Positions 8,007 to 16,142 of a stretch of 64,000 nt of DNA are shown here, one piece after another. Where the stretch lies: positions 1 to 64,000 of IMG/VR virus record IMGVR_UViG_3300009610_000008, one strand, 5' to 3'. This DNA comes from a virus. The notes under the pieces are model-generated. The model did not search any database and was not told the origin of the DNA. It was given only the letters and a program-made list of their open reading frames with translations. Positions within the stretch are counted from its first letter, which is position 1; the number at the start of each line of letters is the position of its first letter. The position numbers and the translations under genes were made by a program.

Positions 8007-9287
8007 ATGGCATTACGTTTCCGCCCACACGAATCCCTATCATCCATCACCCGTGTCTTGCGCCAGTACCTCCATCTCCCTGACCCCCAGGTGTTGTATG
8101 TCGTACTTGGCACAGTCGCAGGTAACCATCTCCCTGGCCCACCCATCTGGACAATGTTAATCGGTGGCCCCAGTGCCGGTGGCTCGACACTCATCAATGC
8201 CTTACTTGGCTACACTGACGAGGAGAGTGGTGAACATCTCGTCACCCCAGTTAGACATACATACGGTCTCGACAGTGTCAAGGGTGAGGCCGCATTCTTA
8301 TCTGGTACACCCAAGCGGGACAAGGCCAAGGATGCGACAGGTGGTGTACTGAAACAGATCGAACGCGCTGGCGGCAATGGCCTACTGGTCATGAGTGATT
8401 TCACCAACATCCTCAACCTCAGGCCAGAACAACTCAACGAGGTGGTGGCCTGCCTGCGTATGATTTATGATGGCAAGTTCTACCGCGCCGTGGGCACTGA
8501 TGGTGCTCGAATGTTACAGTGGCAGGGCAAGGTTGGGTGTATCACTAAATCCACTGGTGCCATTGAATCCCATCACGGTGTCATGGGTGAGATGGGCCAA
8601 CGGTTTATTATGTGGAGGTATACGACAACCTGGGGCCACAGTGAGAACCTCAAGGCATTGGCGGTACGTAGTAAACGTGACATGGCTATCGACATTGCCC
8701 GCGCCGTAAGTGACCACCTCAATCGCACACTGGACATTGTCGACAAGGGTGATACACCGTTTGAACTGGAGGTGTACGAGAACCAGTGGACAAACTTTGC
8801 CGCCCAGTTTATATGCAGAGCACGCAGTATCATCCGCCGCGACAAGTTCAAGAGCGACATTGTCGAGTTCGTCCCACCCCCCGAAGGTCCAATGAGACTA
8901 TCACAGGAGTTCAAGTCCCTGTTCCTGGGGATGCAGGCCGCTGGCGTGGATGATAGTGATGCCCACCGTGCCTTGAATGCCATGCTATGGGGGTCGATGC
9001 AAAGTGTCCGTGGTCTCACATTGCAAGTGATGCTGTCCATCCTGCGTGACAAGGGCGCACCCACCGCGAAACATAGCTTCAACAGTGAGGAGATAGACAA
9101 GGGGATGGATGTGCAGTTCGAGGCTATGGGTTACCGCATGACTAGCCCCACGACGATACATCGCACTATGGATGACATTGAACATCTCGGTCTCATACGA
9201 CGCACTGCCGGGAGACGGGGTAAGAAGTTGGAATGGAAACTTGCCGACGACACCGCCGAGTTGTGCAAGGGATTACGCATACTGTAG
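8007..9287 (+). CDS. P-loop-like ATPase with C-terminal winged helix
   Basis: This 426-residue protein resembles the ATPase module found in phage primase/helicase-like proteins: a P-loop region GGPSAGGSTLINALLG (about 53-68), then LVMSDFTNILNL (Walker B-like) and a sensor-like region. The usual P-loop Lys is replaced by Gly (AGGST rather than GKST), so ATP hydrolysis is doubtful. The last 70 residues (TIHRTMDDIEHLGLIRRTAGRRGKK) look like a winged helix. It lies between ParB-like and DinG-like genes, consistent with replication. The start motif GGAGAACCAATC directly abuts the ATG. Confidence 0.6.
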   Translation: MALRFRPHESLSSITRVLRQYLHLPDPQVLYVVLGTVAGNHLPGPPIWTMLIGGPSAGGSTLINALLGYTDEESGEHLVTPVRHTYGLDSVKGEAAFLSGTPKRDKAKDATGGVLKQIERAGGNGLLVMSDFTNILNLRPEQLNEVVACLRMIYDGKFYRAVGTDGARMLQWQGKVGCITKSTGAIESHHGVMGEMGQRFIMWRYTTTWGHSENLKALAVRSKRDMAIDIARAVSDHLNRTLDIVDKGDTPFELEVYENQWTNFAAQFICRARSIIRRDKFKSDIVEFVPPPEGPMRLSQEFKSLFLGMQAAGVDDSDAHRALNAMLWGSMQSVRGLTLQVMLSILRDKGAPTAKHSFNSEEIDKGMDVQFEAMGYRMTSPTTIHRTMDDIEHLGLIRRTAGRRGKKLEWKLADDTAELCKGLRIL

Positions 9288-9303
9288 AAGGAGAATGGAA
9301 CCA

Positions 9304-9966
9304 ATGACAATCAATCGAGACGAAGTACCAACAGTGGCAGAGCAAGTGTCCTCGCTGGAGAATGGGTATGCTGACCTGCTGTTGGAGAACAAGGCTCTTG
9401 GTGAGTCGATCCAGTTACTAACCAAGCAGGTGCATGAACTGGAGGATCAACAGGCGATCACGCGGCAGGCATACCAGAACCTACTGGCTGAGAAGGATGG
9501 CACTATCGCTGGGCTGGACGCCATTGTCGCCGAGAAGAACGCAGAGATCAAAGCCTGTCATGAGACGATCAGGCACAGCAACGAGACGATCAAGGGATTA
9601 GACGCGGCACTGGCCCAGGCGCGGGAATGCAATGCTCGGCTCGACCACCAGTTGGAACAGCAGGGTCGCCGCACGGCCACCAGTGTACGCATCGAGGGGT
9701 GGGATAAGCAGGACAACATGGTGAGGGCGAACAGCAGTACCTGCGACTGTGACCACCCAGGCCCGTTCGACAGCAACAACCACTGCGTCAAGTGTGGGCG
9801 CAAGTACAACGCACCCAACCCTGGCCTCAAGTTTGGCGAGATCCAATTGGCCAAGCGCATCTACCATAACATCCACTACCCGGCGATACGGGCATTGCTT
9901 GGGTACGAGACGTGCCGCATACTGGACATCGTGCTGGACCTGGACCAGCCGGGGGTTAGTGACTAA
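9304..9966 (+). CDS. Coiled-coil protein with C-terminal zinc ribbon
   Basis: Residues about 10-125 form a long amphipathic coiled coil, followed by a zinc ribbon CDC-(16)-CVKC (about 146-170) and a compact C-terminal helix region; the total is 220 residues. This fits an oligomeric scaffold or loader, but no family is recognised. ATG 9304 has GGAG at proper spacing, whereas ATG 9295 lies too close to it. It ends Val-Ser-Asp-stop encoded by a perfect palindrome. Confidence 0.65.
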   Translation: MTINRDEVPTVAEQVSSLENGYADLLLENKALGESIQLLTKQVHELEDQQAITRQAYQNLLAEKDGTIAGLDAIVAEKNAEIKACHETIRHSNETIKGLDAALAQARECNARLDHQLEQQGRRTATSVRIEGWDKQDNMVRANSSTCDCDHPGPFDSNNHCVKCGRKYNAPNPGLKFGEIQLAKRIYHNIHYPAIRALLGYETCRILDIVLDLDQPGVSD

Positions 9967-9967
9967 C
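9955..9967. repeat. GTTAGTSACTAAC palindrome
   Basis: Perfect copy over the stop of the coiled-coil gene. Confidence 0.85.
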
Positions 9968-9968
9968 C

Positions 9969-10178
9969 ATGACCATCACATTCCACGAGAAGGGCAAGGA
10001 CCCTATCACCCAGCCGTACACCATTGACGTCATGATTGCCATGGGTACCATCAACGAGGACAACGACTCACCCGGCGTACTCATGGCCATGCCGGATGGC
10101 GAGTGGCAACTCACTGTGTCCAACCATAGTGAGGTGTACCTTGGGACGATCACTGTCGACGACGAGAGGGGTACATAG
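9969..10178 (+). CDS. Hypothetical beta-rich protein, 69 aa
   Basis: This small acidic protein (MTITFHEKGKD) contains predicted beta strands only. It starts just after the palindrome that ends the previous gene and lacks a clear Shine-Dalgarno. No family is recognised. Spacing on both sides is minimal, which supports an operon with the helicase that follows. Confidence 0.55.
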   Translation: MTITFHEKGKDPITQPYTIDVMIAMGTINEDNDSPGVLMAMPDGEWQLTVSNHSEVYLGTITVDDERGT

Positions 10179-10181
10179 CCT

Positions 10182-11804
10182 ATGCCACTACTTACCCCAT
10201 CTAAACTGGATCTCCCGCAGTTCGACAGTTGGCGGGACCAGCAACCCGGTGCCATTGTCGAACTCATCGAAGCCCTCACCCCACTAGACGATGGTGGTGG
10301 GGGCTATGATACTGCGGTACTACCCGACCAAGCAGGGTTTGGTAAATCTGGCGTCTACCTGGGCCTGTCCCAACTAATGCGCCGCAGCGGTAGTGTACGC
10401 CGCACCATCATCATGACGCAATCCCGTGGCCTACAGGACCAGGTGGGCCGCGATGCGACATTTAGCCAGGACATGAAGGGCAGGGCAAATTATCCCTGTA
10501 AGTACAGCGGGTCGCGCACCAAGTTCCTCACCTGCAAGACTGGGCCAGATCATGGGTGTGACGTAGGTGATACGTGTACCTACAACAATCGCAAGAACAT
10601 CTGTGCCAACCACCACACGGTAGTCACTAACTATGCCTGCCGCCTATCGATGTCACTGTATCCAAATGCTAAGGGTCTTGGTGACTTCGATCTCAATGTA
10701 TTAGATGAGGCCCACTTAGTCCCAGATGAAATCACCCGTGCCCTAGCTGTCGAGCTGGATGGTGGCGAACAGGCCAGGGTACTGAATGACATAGACATGC
10801 CCACCCCCGCCACCCCCAACGGCTGGCAACCCGTCGCACGCAAGTGGCTGCACTGGTACGCCAGTGAGTACACCAGTATGGATGGCAATGGTGCTGTCCA
10901 GGACGACGCCGATAGTGAGGCCAAGGATCTCAAGGACAAGCTGGTCAAGGTCGCCACCTGTAGTGGGCATGAGAACTGGCTGACATACCACAAGGAAGGC
11001 GACGGCACCCTGTACATGGACGTCATCTGGCCAGGGTTATATGCTAAGAGTGCCTTGTATCCAACTGGCAAGGTACTGCTCACCAGTGCGACCATTACAG
11101 CCAAGTCCCTGTCCCAGCTTGGCATAGCTAGAGACAAGGTCTACTGGCGTAACACTGGTGGGCAGTTTGATCCCCGGCGTTGGCCAGCAGTGTGGATCAA
11201 GACATGCCAAGTGAAACAGTCCATGCCATCCCACGCCAAGTCTAAGTTACTCAACACCATTGATCAAATCATCCGCACCCGCGCCGTCGAGGGTAATCGC
11301 AATGGGATAATCATTACGCCCAGTTACGATCTGGCCAAGTGGATTAAACAGGAGTCAATGTATGGACAACGCATTGTCGTGCCTACAACCGCTACTACCC
11401 GAATGGAGGTGGACAGGTTCAAATCCCCCACATCTCTACACCGTGGGGCAGTTCTGTGTAGTCCCGCTATCGGCACAGGTTATGACTTCCCAGGGGACAC
11501 TAGTAGGTGGGTTATTGTTCCTAAAGTTCCATACACGTACCATGGAGATCCACTGACGCGAGCTAGACAGGAACGGGATGGGCGTTACAGTGATGGGCTG
11601 GTGGCACAGGAGTTGGCCCAGATGGTGTCACGTTGTATGCGGGGGCCAGCCGACTGGTGTGAGGTGTTTGTGCTGGATGACCTCATCGCCCCGTTCCTCA
11701 ATAGAAATAGGGATCTAATGGTGGACTGGTTCCCCTTGTTTGAACATCGTGGTATACGCAGTGTCGACTGGTTGCCCAAGCTGATGGAGGTGCCAAGTGC
11801 CTAG
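10182..11804 (+). CDS. DinG/XPD-like superfamily 2 helicase
   Basis: This 540-residue protein has Walker A DQAGFGKSG (about 48-56), DEAH box LDEAHLV (about 172-178) and, between them, Cys residues (C at about 107, 117, 125, 132) spaced like the Fe-S cluster domain of XPD/DinG helicases. Late motifs include ITPSYDLAKW and GTGYDFPGDTSRWVIVPKVPY followed by QMVSRCMRG (motif VI). These helicases unwind DNA 5'-3' in repair or recombination. A one-mismatch palindrome (10619) is read through as Val-Val-Thr-Asn. The protein is shorter than E. coli DinG (716 residues). Confidence 0.8.
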   Translation: MPLLTPSKLDLPQFDSWRDQQPGAIVELIEALTPLDDGGGGYDTAVLPDQAGFGKSGVYLGLSQLMRRSGSVRRTIIMTQSRGLQDQVGRDATFSQDMKGRANYPCKYSGSRTKFLTCKTGPDHGCDVGDTCTYNNRKNICANHHTVVTNYACRLSMSLYPNAKGLGDFDLNVLDEAHLVPDEITRALAVELDGGEQARVLNDIDMPTPATPNGWQPVARKWLHWYASEYTSMDGNGAVQDDADSEAKDLKDKLVKVATCSGHENWLTYHKEGDGTLYMDVIWPGLYAKSALYPTGKVLLTSATITAKSLSQLGIARDKVYWRNTGGQFDPRRWPAVWIKTCQVKQSMPSHAKSKLLNTIDQIIRTRAVEGNRNGIIITPSYDLAKWIKQESMYGQRIVVPTTATTRMEVDRFKSPTSLHRGAVLCSPAIGTGYDFPGDTSRWVIVPKVPYTYHGDPLTRARQERDGRYSDGLVAQELAQMVSRCMRGPADWCEVFVLDDLIAPFLNRNRDLMVDWFPLFEHRGIRSVDWLPKLMEVPSA

Positions 11805-12102
11805 TTATGTCGCCTACTGGCGTGCGATTAGTAAACAGGCAGTCCACCGTGGTGATGAGACCCCCATGGGGATTGGCAAGTCGTCACCATTTAGTCACCG
11901 GGAGGATGCCGAGAAGTGGTTGGATGCAATATGTCATGAGTACCACACTGACCCAGCTCACGTGGCCGAGGGTGTGTCCTGCATTGGGCAGATAGTCGCC
12001 ACTACCATCCCACCACTAGTGATCAGGCATTGTCATACCCTGGTACTGGTGGACAACCGGTGCCCGAAGTGCAACTCGTTAGTGACTAACCGCGACCGTT
12101 GA
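11797..12102 (+). CDS. Hypothetical protein with CPKC motif
   Basis: This 101-residue protein starts at a GTG overlapping the helicase stop by 8 bases, with ATGGAGG upstream. The C-terminal CPKC suggests half of a metal site. Leu-Val-Thr-Asn near the end is encoded by a perfect palindrome (12078-12090), and the stop codon overlaps the first of three 11-bp repeats. Confidence 0.6.
   Translation: MPSYVAYWRAISKQAVHRGDETPMGIGKSSPFSHREDAEKWLDAICHEYHTDPAHVAEGVSCIGQIVATTIPPLVIRHCHTLVLVDNRCPKCNSLVTNRDR
12078..12090. repeat. GTTAGTSACTAAC palindrome
   Basis: Perfect copy near the end of the 11797 gene, read as Leu-Val-Thr-Asn. Confidence 0.85.
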
Positions 12103-12129
12103 CGCAACGTTGACGCAACGTTGACGCAA
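12097..12129 (+). repeat. Three tandem 11-bp iterons
   Basis: CGTTGACGCAA is repeated exactly three times with no gap, 14 bp upstream of a -35 box. Each unit contains the imperfect dyad GTTG-ACG-CAAC across the junction. One unit per DNA turn places all three on the same helix face, typical of activator or iteron-type binding sites. Confidence 0.7.
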
Positions 12130-12142
12130 AGTAAAATCTCAC

Positions 12143-12171
12143 TTGACACCAGCCTTTGATTTTGGTAACAT
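12143..12171 (+). promoter_or_regulatory. Sigma70-type promoter
   Basis: TTGACA (12143-12148), 17-bp spacer, TAACAT (12166-12171). The -35 is perfect. The predicted leader is about 100 bases, holds a small AGGG/CCCT hairpin and ends with GGAGAATAGC before the 12276 gene. The three iterons directly upstream suggest activation or repression at this site. Confidence 0.7.
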
Positions 12172-12275
12172 AGTAGAGGCCCAACTCTATGAAAACGCAG
12201 GGGTTACGTTCCCTTGTGTGTGGCAATCAACCAACTAACTAATGTACCTAATAGGGTACTGGAGAATAGCTCAAC

Positions 12276-13250
12276 ATGGCATTGAAAGCAAGAGTCGAAG
12301 ATCAAGTACTAGGTGGTGGGTTCCAAATCACCGCCGACGACACCGTGTATAAGTTACAACTCGGCGGCGCCCTCCGTCATTACGAACCCAAGCCGGGTGA
12401 CAAAGCCTTTGATGGCAGTGCCGCCCAACCAGCCGACGCCCCGTACATCTTTGTCACCGCCACCCCCGTCAATCCCAAGACGCACAAGCCCATCACTGGT
12501 GCCGATTCCATGACCCAGTACTACCGCGCCGGTTGGGACCTCACCCACTTTGTCCCGGCCAATGTTGTCGACGGTGACCTGGATAAACTCGCCGCCAAGG
12601 TACAAGTAAGTGACAAGACATTGGTGGGGTACCGTACACTCGCCACTCAAAAGGGGGAAGACACTGGGTTCCTCAAGGGGAGTGAAGCTGGACTATTGAT
12701 GGCGGCAATACAAATGGGGGTCGACTTTAACGTTGACTTCCTCGATGAGTTGACCGGCATCGTCTGCACATTCACCCAGGTCGACACCGGCAAGAAGGAC
12801 AAGCTCAACAAGCCCAAGCTGTTGTCGGTCCCCAGCAAGATTCTCGCCGGTCCGGGGGGTGAGAGTGTTAATGGGCAACCCGGTGGTGCCAAGGCGACGG
12901 CAGAGGAGGAGGAAGTAGAGGAGGTTGCCCCAGTCAAGGCCAAGGTGGCAACCAAGAAGAAGGCTGCTGTTGTCGAGGAAGAGGAAGAACCCGCACCAGT
13001 CAAGGGCAAGGTCACTGGTGGCAAGGCGAAGGTGACACTCACTGCCGAATCCATCGCCACCCGCATTGTCGAGGAGACCATTGAATCACTCAATGCCAAG
13101 GGGACTGAGTACGATGCGGCGAAGTTGGCCAAGTCATCGAAACGCAATGCGACAATGGACGACCAGCTGGAGGCCAACCCCGACCTCAACGATGACGTCA
13201 TGGACCTGCTTGGCAACCTCAAGTGGATCACCAAGCAGATGCCCGAGTAG
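12276..13250 (+). CDS. Hypothetical DNA-metabolism protein, 324 aa
   Basis: Residues 1-190 form a beta-rich domain; residues about 205-260 are a low-complexity linker alternating Glu runs and Lys-rich VKAKVATKKK segments; residues about 262-324 are a helical domain. This arrangement of globular domain, charged linker and C-terminal module, together with the neighbours (exonuclease, Sak4-like ATPase) and its own strong promoter, would fit a single-strand DNA-binding protein, but no OB-fold signature can be named from the sequence, so this is a guess. Confidence 0.6.
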   Translation: MALKARVEDQVLGGGFQITADDTVYKLQLGGALRHYEPKPGDKAFDGSAAQPADAPYIFVTATPVNPKTHKPITGADSMTQYYRAGWDLTHFVPANVVDGDLDKLAAKVQVSDKTLVGYRTLATQKGEDTGFLKGSEAGLLMAAIQMGVDFNVDFLDELTGIVCTFTQVDTGKKDKLNKPKLLSVPSKILAGPGGESVNGQPGGAKATAEEEEVEEVAPVKAKVATKKKAAVVEEEEEPAPVKGKVTGGKAKVTLTAESIATRIVEETIESLNAKGTEYDAAKLAKSSKRNATMDDQLEANPDLNDDVMDLLGNLKWITKQMPE

Positions 13251-13259
13251 TGCATAGCA

Positions 13260-13272
13260 GTTAGTCACTAAC
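13260..13272. repeat. GTTAGTSACTAAC palindrome
   Basis: Perfect copy in the gap before the MazG-like gene leader. Confidence 0.85.
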
Positions 13273-13277
13273 CACAT

Positions 13278-13369
13278 GGTCCCGGTCCAAGCCAGGGGTA
13301 AGGGCGCAACCGTAGACGCTGGCTTCTTAACACGTCCCCCATGGGGACTACTGGGTCGCCGCCGGGACC
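13278..13369 (+). other. Three-way-junction-like leader with GTCCCC hairpin
   Basis: An outer 8-bp helix GGTCCCGG/CCGGGACC (13278-13285/13362-13369) encloses AAGCCAG/CTGGCTT (13289-13295/13319-13325) and GTCCCC/GGGGAC (13334-13339/13343-13348). The last hairpin with flanks ACAC and ACTAC repeats the element at 7903-7925. A perfect palindrome (13260) lies just upstream and the MazG-like gene's GGAGA ribosome-binding region just downstream. Confidence 0.6.
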
Positions 13370-13396
13370 ACCACCAAGGAGAATGGAGATACAAAG

Positions 13397-13777
13397 TTGG
13401 GATACCAATACACAATCAATGACCGCGTTGACCAAGTCGTCAAGGCCAATGCCAAGTGGTGGACCGACCCCACGACCGGCCAACCCAAAGACCGCAACCG
13501 CGCCGAGATGCTCATGCTCACCGTAAGTGAACTAGCCGAAGCCATGGAGGGGGATCGCAAGTCCCTCATGGACGACCACCTGCCGCACTACCCCATGTAT
13601 GTGGTGGAACTGGTCGATGCCATGATACGTATATTCGACCAGCTTGGCAATGCCACCATGCCGGACGGCAAGCCAGTGAATGTGGAGCAGATCTTCATCG
13701 ACAAGATGGAATACAATGCCCAGCGGCACGACCACACCATTGATGGTCGCCTCGCCGCTGGCGGAAAGAAGTACTAA
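13397..13777 (+). CDS. MazG-like nucleotide pyrophosphohydrolase
   Basis: This 126-residue protein shows the all-alpha NTP-PPase pattern: LTVSELAEAMEGDRK (about 42-56, ExxE metal ligands) and VELVDAMIRIFD (about 73-84, ExxD). It would hydrolyse NTPs or dNTPs to monophosphates, altering pools or alarmones. The start is TTG with GGAGATACAAAG before it; no in-frame ATG gives a complete domain. It follows the three-way-junction leader. Confidence 0.75.
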   Translation: MGYQYTINDRVDQVVKANAKWWTDPTTGQPKDRNRAEMLMLTVSELAEAMEGDRKSLMDDHLPHYPMYVVELVDAMIRIFDQLGNATMPDGKPVNVEQIFIDKMEYNAQRHDHTIDGRLAAGGKKY

Positions 13778-13785
13778 AGGACATA

Positions 13786-14004
13786 ATGGAACCCATCATG
13801 CAGTTCTTTGCCTACGCCCACCTACCGGCCCATCTCCAGGAGGTGAGTGCGCCATTCGGTGTACTCGCCGAGACCATTGTCAACATGTTGCCTCGTAACC
13901 CCGAGCGCACTGTGGCATTGCGTAAGTTGCTCGAAGCCAAGGACGCAGCAGTACGCGCGCGGCTATACACCGATGACGGCTACTCAAAAGTGCCGGGTAG
14001 TTAG
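13786..14004 (+). CDS. Acb2/Tad1-like hairpin-domain protein, candidate anti-CBASS
   Basis: This 72-residue protein matches the two-helix pattern of Acb2-like phage proteins: FAYAHLPAHLQEVSAPF (about 8-24), then a helix AETIVNMLP and the characteristic NPERTVALRKLLEAKDAAVRA (about 37-57). Acb2 is a sponge that binds cyclic nucleotides and blocks CBASS; related domains act against Thoeris signals. Assignment is by remembered pattern, without alignment. The neighbours are MazG-like (9 bases upstream) and exonuclease genes, and a perfect palindrome overlaps the region just before the stop. Confidence 0.6.
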   Translation: MEPIMQFFAYAHLPAHLQEVSAPFGVLAETIVNMLPRNPERTVALRKLLEAKDAAVRARLYTDDGYSKVPGS

Positions 14005-14012
14005 TCACTAAC
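14000..14012. repeat. GTTAGTSACTAAC palindrome
   Basis: Perfect copy over the stop of the Acb2-like gene. Confidence 0.85.
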
Positions 14013-14030
14013 GCCACACAGGGGGACAGA

Positions 14031-14765
14031 ATGAAAGTAGTACTAGTAGAAACCATACCAACCGTCAACCCTGTCCCCTACACCTACACGCCATACGCCA
14101 TCCGCAGTGGTGGGTGGCACATGAAGGCAGTACTCCAAGCCATTGGTGAACAAGCCGGTCTACTCGACCCATGGGAACGCCCCGCCAGTGGGTGGAGTGA
14201 GACCAGCGGTGATGATGGCAATGGCGGGGTGGGTGTCGCCTGTACCTGGGCCGCGCCCCTCTGGCCATTGATGGGCCTCGCCTGGGAGGCAATGATATTA
14301 CCGGCCACTGCCCCCAATGGCCACCCCATACCAGAACAGTCATACGAATTTGACTGCGGCGAGACGGTGTACTTTAGTCCAGACTGGGCCGTGAAACTTG
14401 ACGAGTGGCCAGTCGATGGCAAGTTAGTCACTACCGGTCGTCGCCGTGTCCCCTGCCTCGACGAATGCAAATGCACCTGGAGGAGTGCCAATAAAACAAT
14501 CGCCGACTGGTGGCTAGCCATTACTCAACTCAAGTCGTACTGCATGGCCATGGGGGTATTTCGTGGGCGTCTCACTGTCGTCTATGTCAATGGGCATTAT
14601 GAGAAAAACGTCGTGGGTGTACCAGTACTGAAACGTCATTGGATCGAGTTCACCCGCGCAGACTTCGATATGCAAGAGGAACTAATAAACACGTGGCTAC
14701 AAGAACGCGCAACACTACGCAAGGCTTTTCACAATCATCGGCGGCAACGAGTGACACTAGACTAG
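14031..14765 (+). CDS. PD-(D/E)XK (Cas4/RecB-like) exonuclease
   Basis: This 244-residue protein has the core of a PD-(D/E)XK nuclease: an upstream acidic residue in FSPDWAVKLDE (about 114-124), the ExK motif in CLDECKCTW (about 142-150), and a following helix WWLAITQLKSYCMAMG (about 159-174) matching the QxxxY helix of Cas4/RecB nucleases. It probably resects DNA ends to feed the adjacent Sak4-like recombinase. A diverged palindrome (14423) is read as Leu-Val-Thr-Thr. Its end overlaps the probable start of the next gene. Confidence 0.65.
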   Translation: MKVVLVETIPTVNPVPYTYTPYAIRSGGWHMKAVLQAIGEQAGLLDPWERPASGWSETSGDDGNGGVGVACTWAAPLWPLMGLAWEAMILPATAPNGHPIPEQSYEFDCGETVYFSPDWAVKLDEWPVDGKLVTTGRRRVPCLDECKCTWRSANKTIADWWLAITQLKSYCMAMGVFRGRLTVVYVNGHYEKNVVGVPVLKRHWIEFTRADFDMQEELINTWLQERATLRKAFHNHRRQRVTLD

Positions 14766-15751
14766 CTGGCTTCTGGGATGACCAGGAGGACATACCCAAT
14801 GAGAAACCACGATTGAAGTTGGCCATTGCCGGTCTGTCTGGCAGTGGCAAGACACGTATTGCACTAACAGCCGAGGAAGCCATAGGCGCCATACTCGTCG
14901 ACCCTAATGGACGCAGTACTGTCATGGATGCGGTGCATGGGCGGGGTGAGTGGAAGGGTAAACCACGTCGTATATTTATCCCAAAGGACGACCTGCGTGC
15001 CCCGCTGTTTAATCCACTACGTCTTGGTCAACTCATCAAGGAGGCCGAGGCCGCTGTCGCCCGGGGTGAGAAGGACCCCACTCAACTTGTCCACAAGGAA
15101 CACATGATGCGGGTCCAGGCGGCGGTGGGTGCCCTATGTGTGGATGACAGGGTACGCACAATACTCATTGATGGGGCCAATAAGATCCACCAATCGGCAT
15201 CATTCGCCGAGCATGGCCGTATCGAGAAGGTCATGCAACGTGAGAGAGGAGAGATGAACCGCATACTCACCGACATCATGCAAGCCCCCGACCTTGCCGG
15301 TAAACATACAATCATCACTGCTGAAGCCGGGTCACGTTACGTTGATGTCACCAGTCGTGGTCGTGACGGCCAATCACAGGTCAAGAGTGTCGAGACCCAG
15401 TTCTTGAAACGTGGCGGCTGGTCTGGACTTGGTGGCACAGTGAGAGTGGAGGCGATGTCCATGTTCTGCAATGACAACCAGATGGTGGACAGGGCCAACT
15501 TCATCCTGGAGGATCACTTCGACGGCTTTACCGCCAGTGGGGGTGAGTTTTGGAAACGGGTACGCAAACGCAATCCCAGGAGTGTAGACAGTTGTGTCGT
15601 GGGTGACTTCCTCCTCATCCTCCAGCAAAGCAAGGACAACGTCGATCTACTCATTGGCGAGCGGGAATGGTCGGTCTTTGTCAACAAGGAGATCACCTTC
15701 CCAGAACTGTATCGCCGTATATGGGACAGGGAGTTGGATGATGACGAGTAG
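14693..15751 (+). CDS. Sak4-like RecA-fold ATPase
   Basis: The core starts KLAIAGLSGSGKTR (Walker A, about 45-55 from this start), followed by TILIDGANK (Walker B) and a basic C-terminal part. This fits the Sak4 group of phage single-strand annealing or recombination ATPases that pair with a PD-(D/E)XK exonuclease. The start is uncertain: GTG 14693 overlaps the exonuclease by 73 bases; TTG 14639 and a TTG just before the Walker A are alternatives, and none has a convincing ribosome-binding site at ideal spacing. Confidence 0.7.
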   Translation: MATRTRNTTQGFSQSSAATSDTRLAGFWDDQEDIPNEKPRLKLAIAGLSGSGKTRIALTAEEAIGAILVDPNGRSTVMDAVHGRGEWKGKPRRIFIPKDDLRAPLFNPLRLGQLIKEAEAAVARGEKDPTQLVHKEHMMRVQAAVGALCVDDRVRTILIDGANKIHQSASFAEHGRIEKVMQRERGEMNRILTDIMQAPDLAGKHTIITAEAGSRYVDVTSRGRDGQSQVKSVETQFLKRGGWSGLGGTVRVEAMSMFCNDNQMVDRANFILEDHFDGFTASGGEFWKRVRKRNPRSVDSCVVGDFLLILQQSKDNVDLLIGEREWSVFVNKEITFPELYRRIWDRELDDDE

Positions 15752-16142
15752 TAGTTCACCATCATTACCACCGTCACCGCCAACACGTGAACTAACACTG
15801 GATGAGTTCGACAACCTAGTGGTACTACTCTACGCCGACCCCACCAAGCCCACAGTGGGTTATCTCGCCGACTACTTGGGGGTGGGTTACAGTGTCGTCT
15901 ACCGGGCATTGAAACGCCAGGGAGTGCGCCGTCGCCTGCAAGGCCCATCGAGGGTTGACTTCATACCGGGGAGTAAGAGTGCCAAGGCCGCCACGCTGTT
16001 GGTCACTAACTCGTATCGCAAGAAGAGTGATCCACAGTGGGTGTCGCAAGCAAAGATAGCTAGACAGGTTGGATGTACCAGGGAGCTGGTCAAGAAGGTG
16101 CTGGACAAACTTAGAGAGCGAGGAAGGATAACCAACAAATGA
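15741..16142 (+). CDS. Protein with two helix-turn-helix motifs
   Basis: The 133-residue protein has a Ser/Pro-rich N-terminus, then an HTH TVGYLADYLGVGYSVVYRALKRQG (about 33-55) and a second one QAKIARQVGCTRELVKKVLDKL (about 104-125). It may be a regulator or a replication-initiation accessory protein. The start overlaps the ATPase end by 11 bases with GGGAG at 7 bases. A one-mismatch palindrome between the HTHs is read as Leu-Val-Thr-Asn. Confidence 0.6.
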   Translation: MTSSSSPSLPPSPPTRELTLDEFDNLVVLLYADPTKPTVGYLADYLGVGYSVVYRALKRQGVRRRLQGPSRVDFIPGSKSAKAATLLVTNSYRKKSDPQWVSQAKIARQVGCTRELVKKVLDKLRERGRITNK

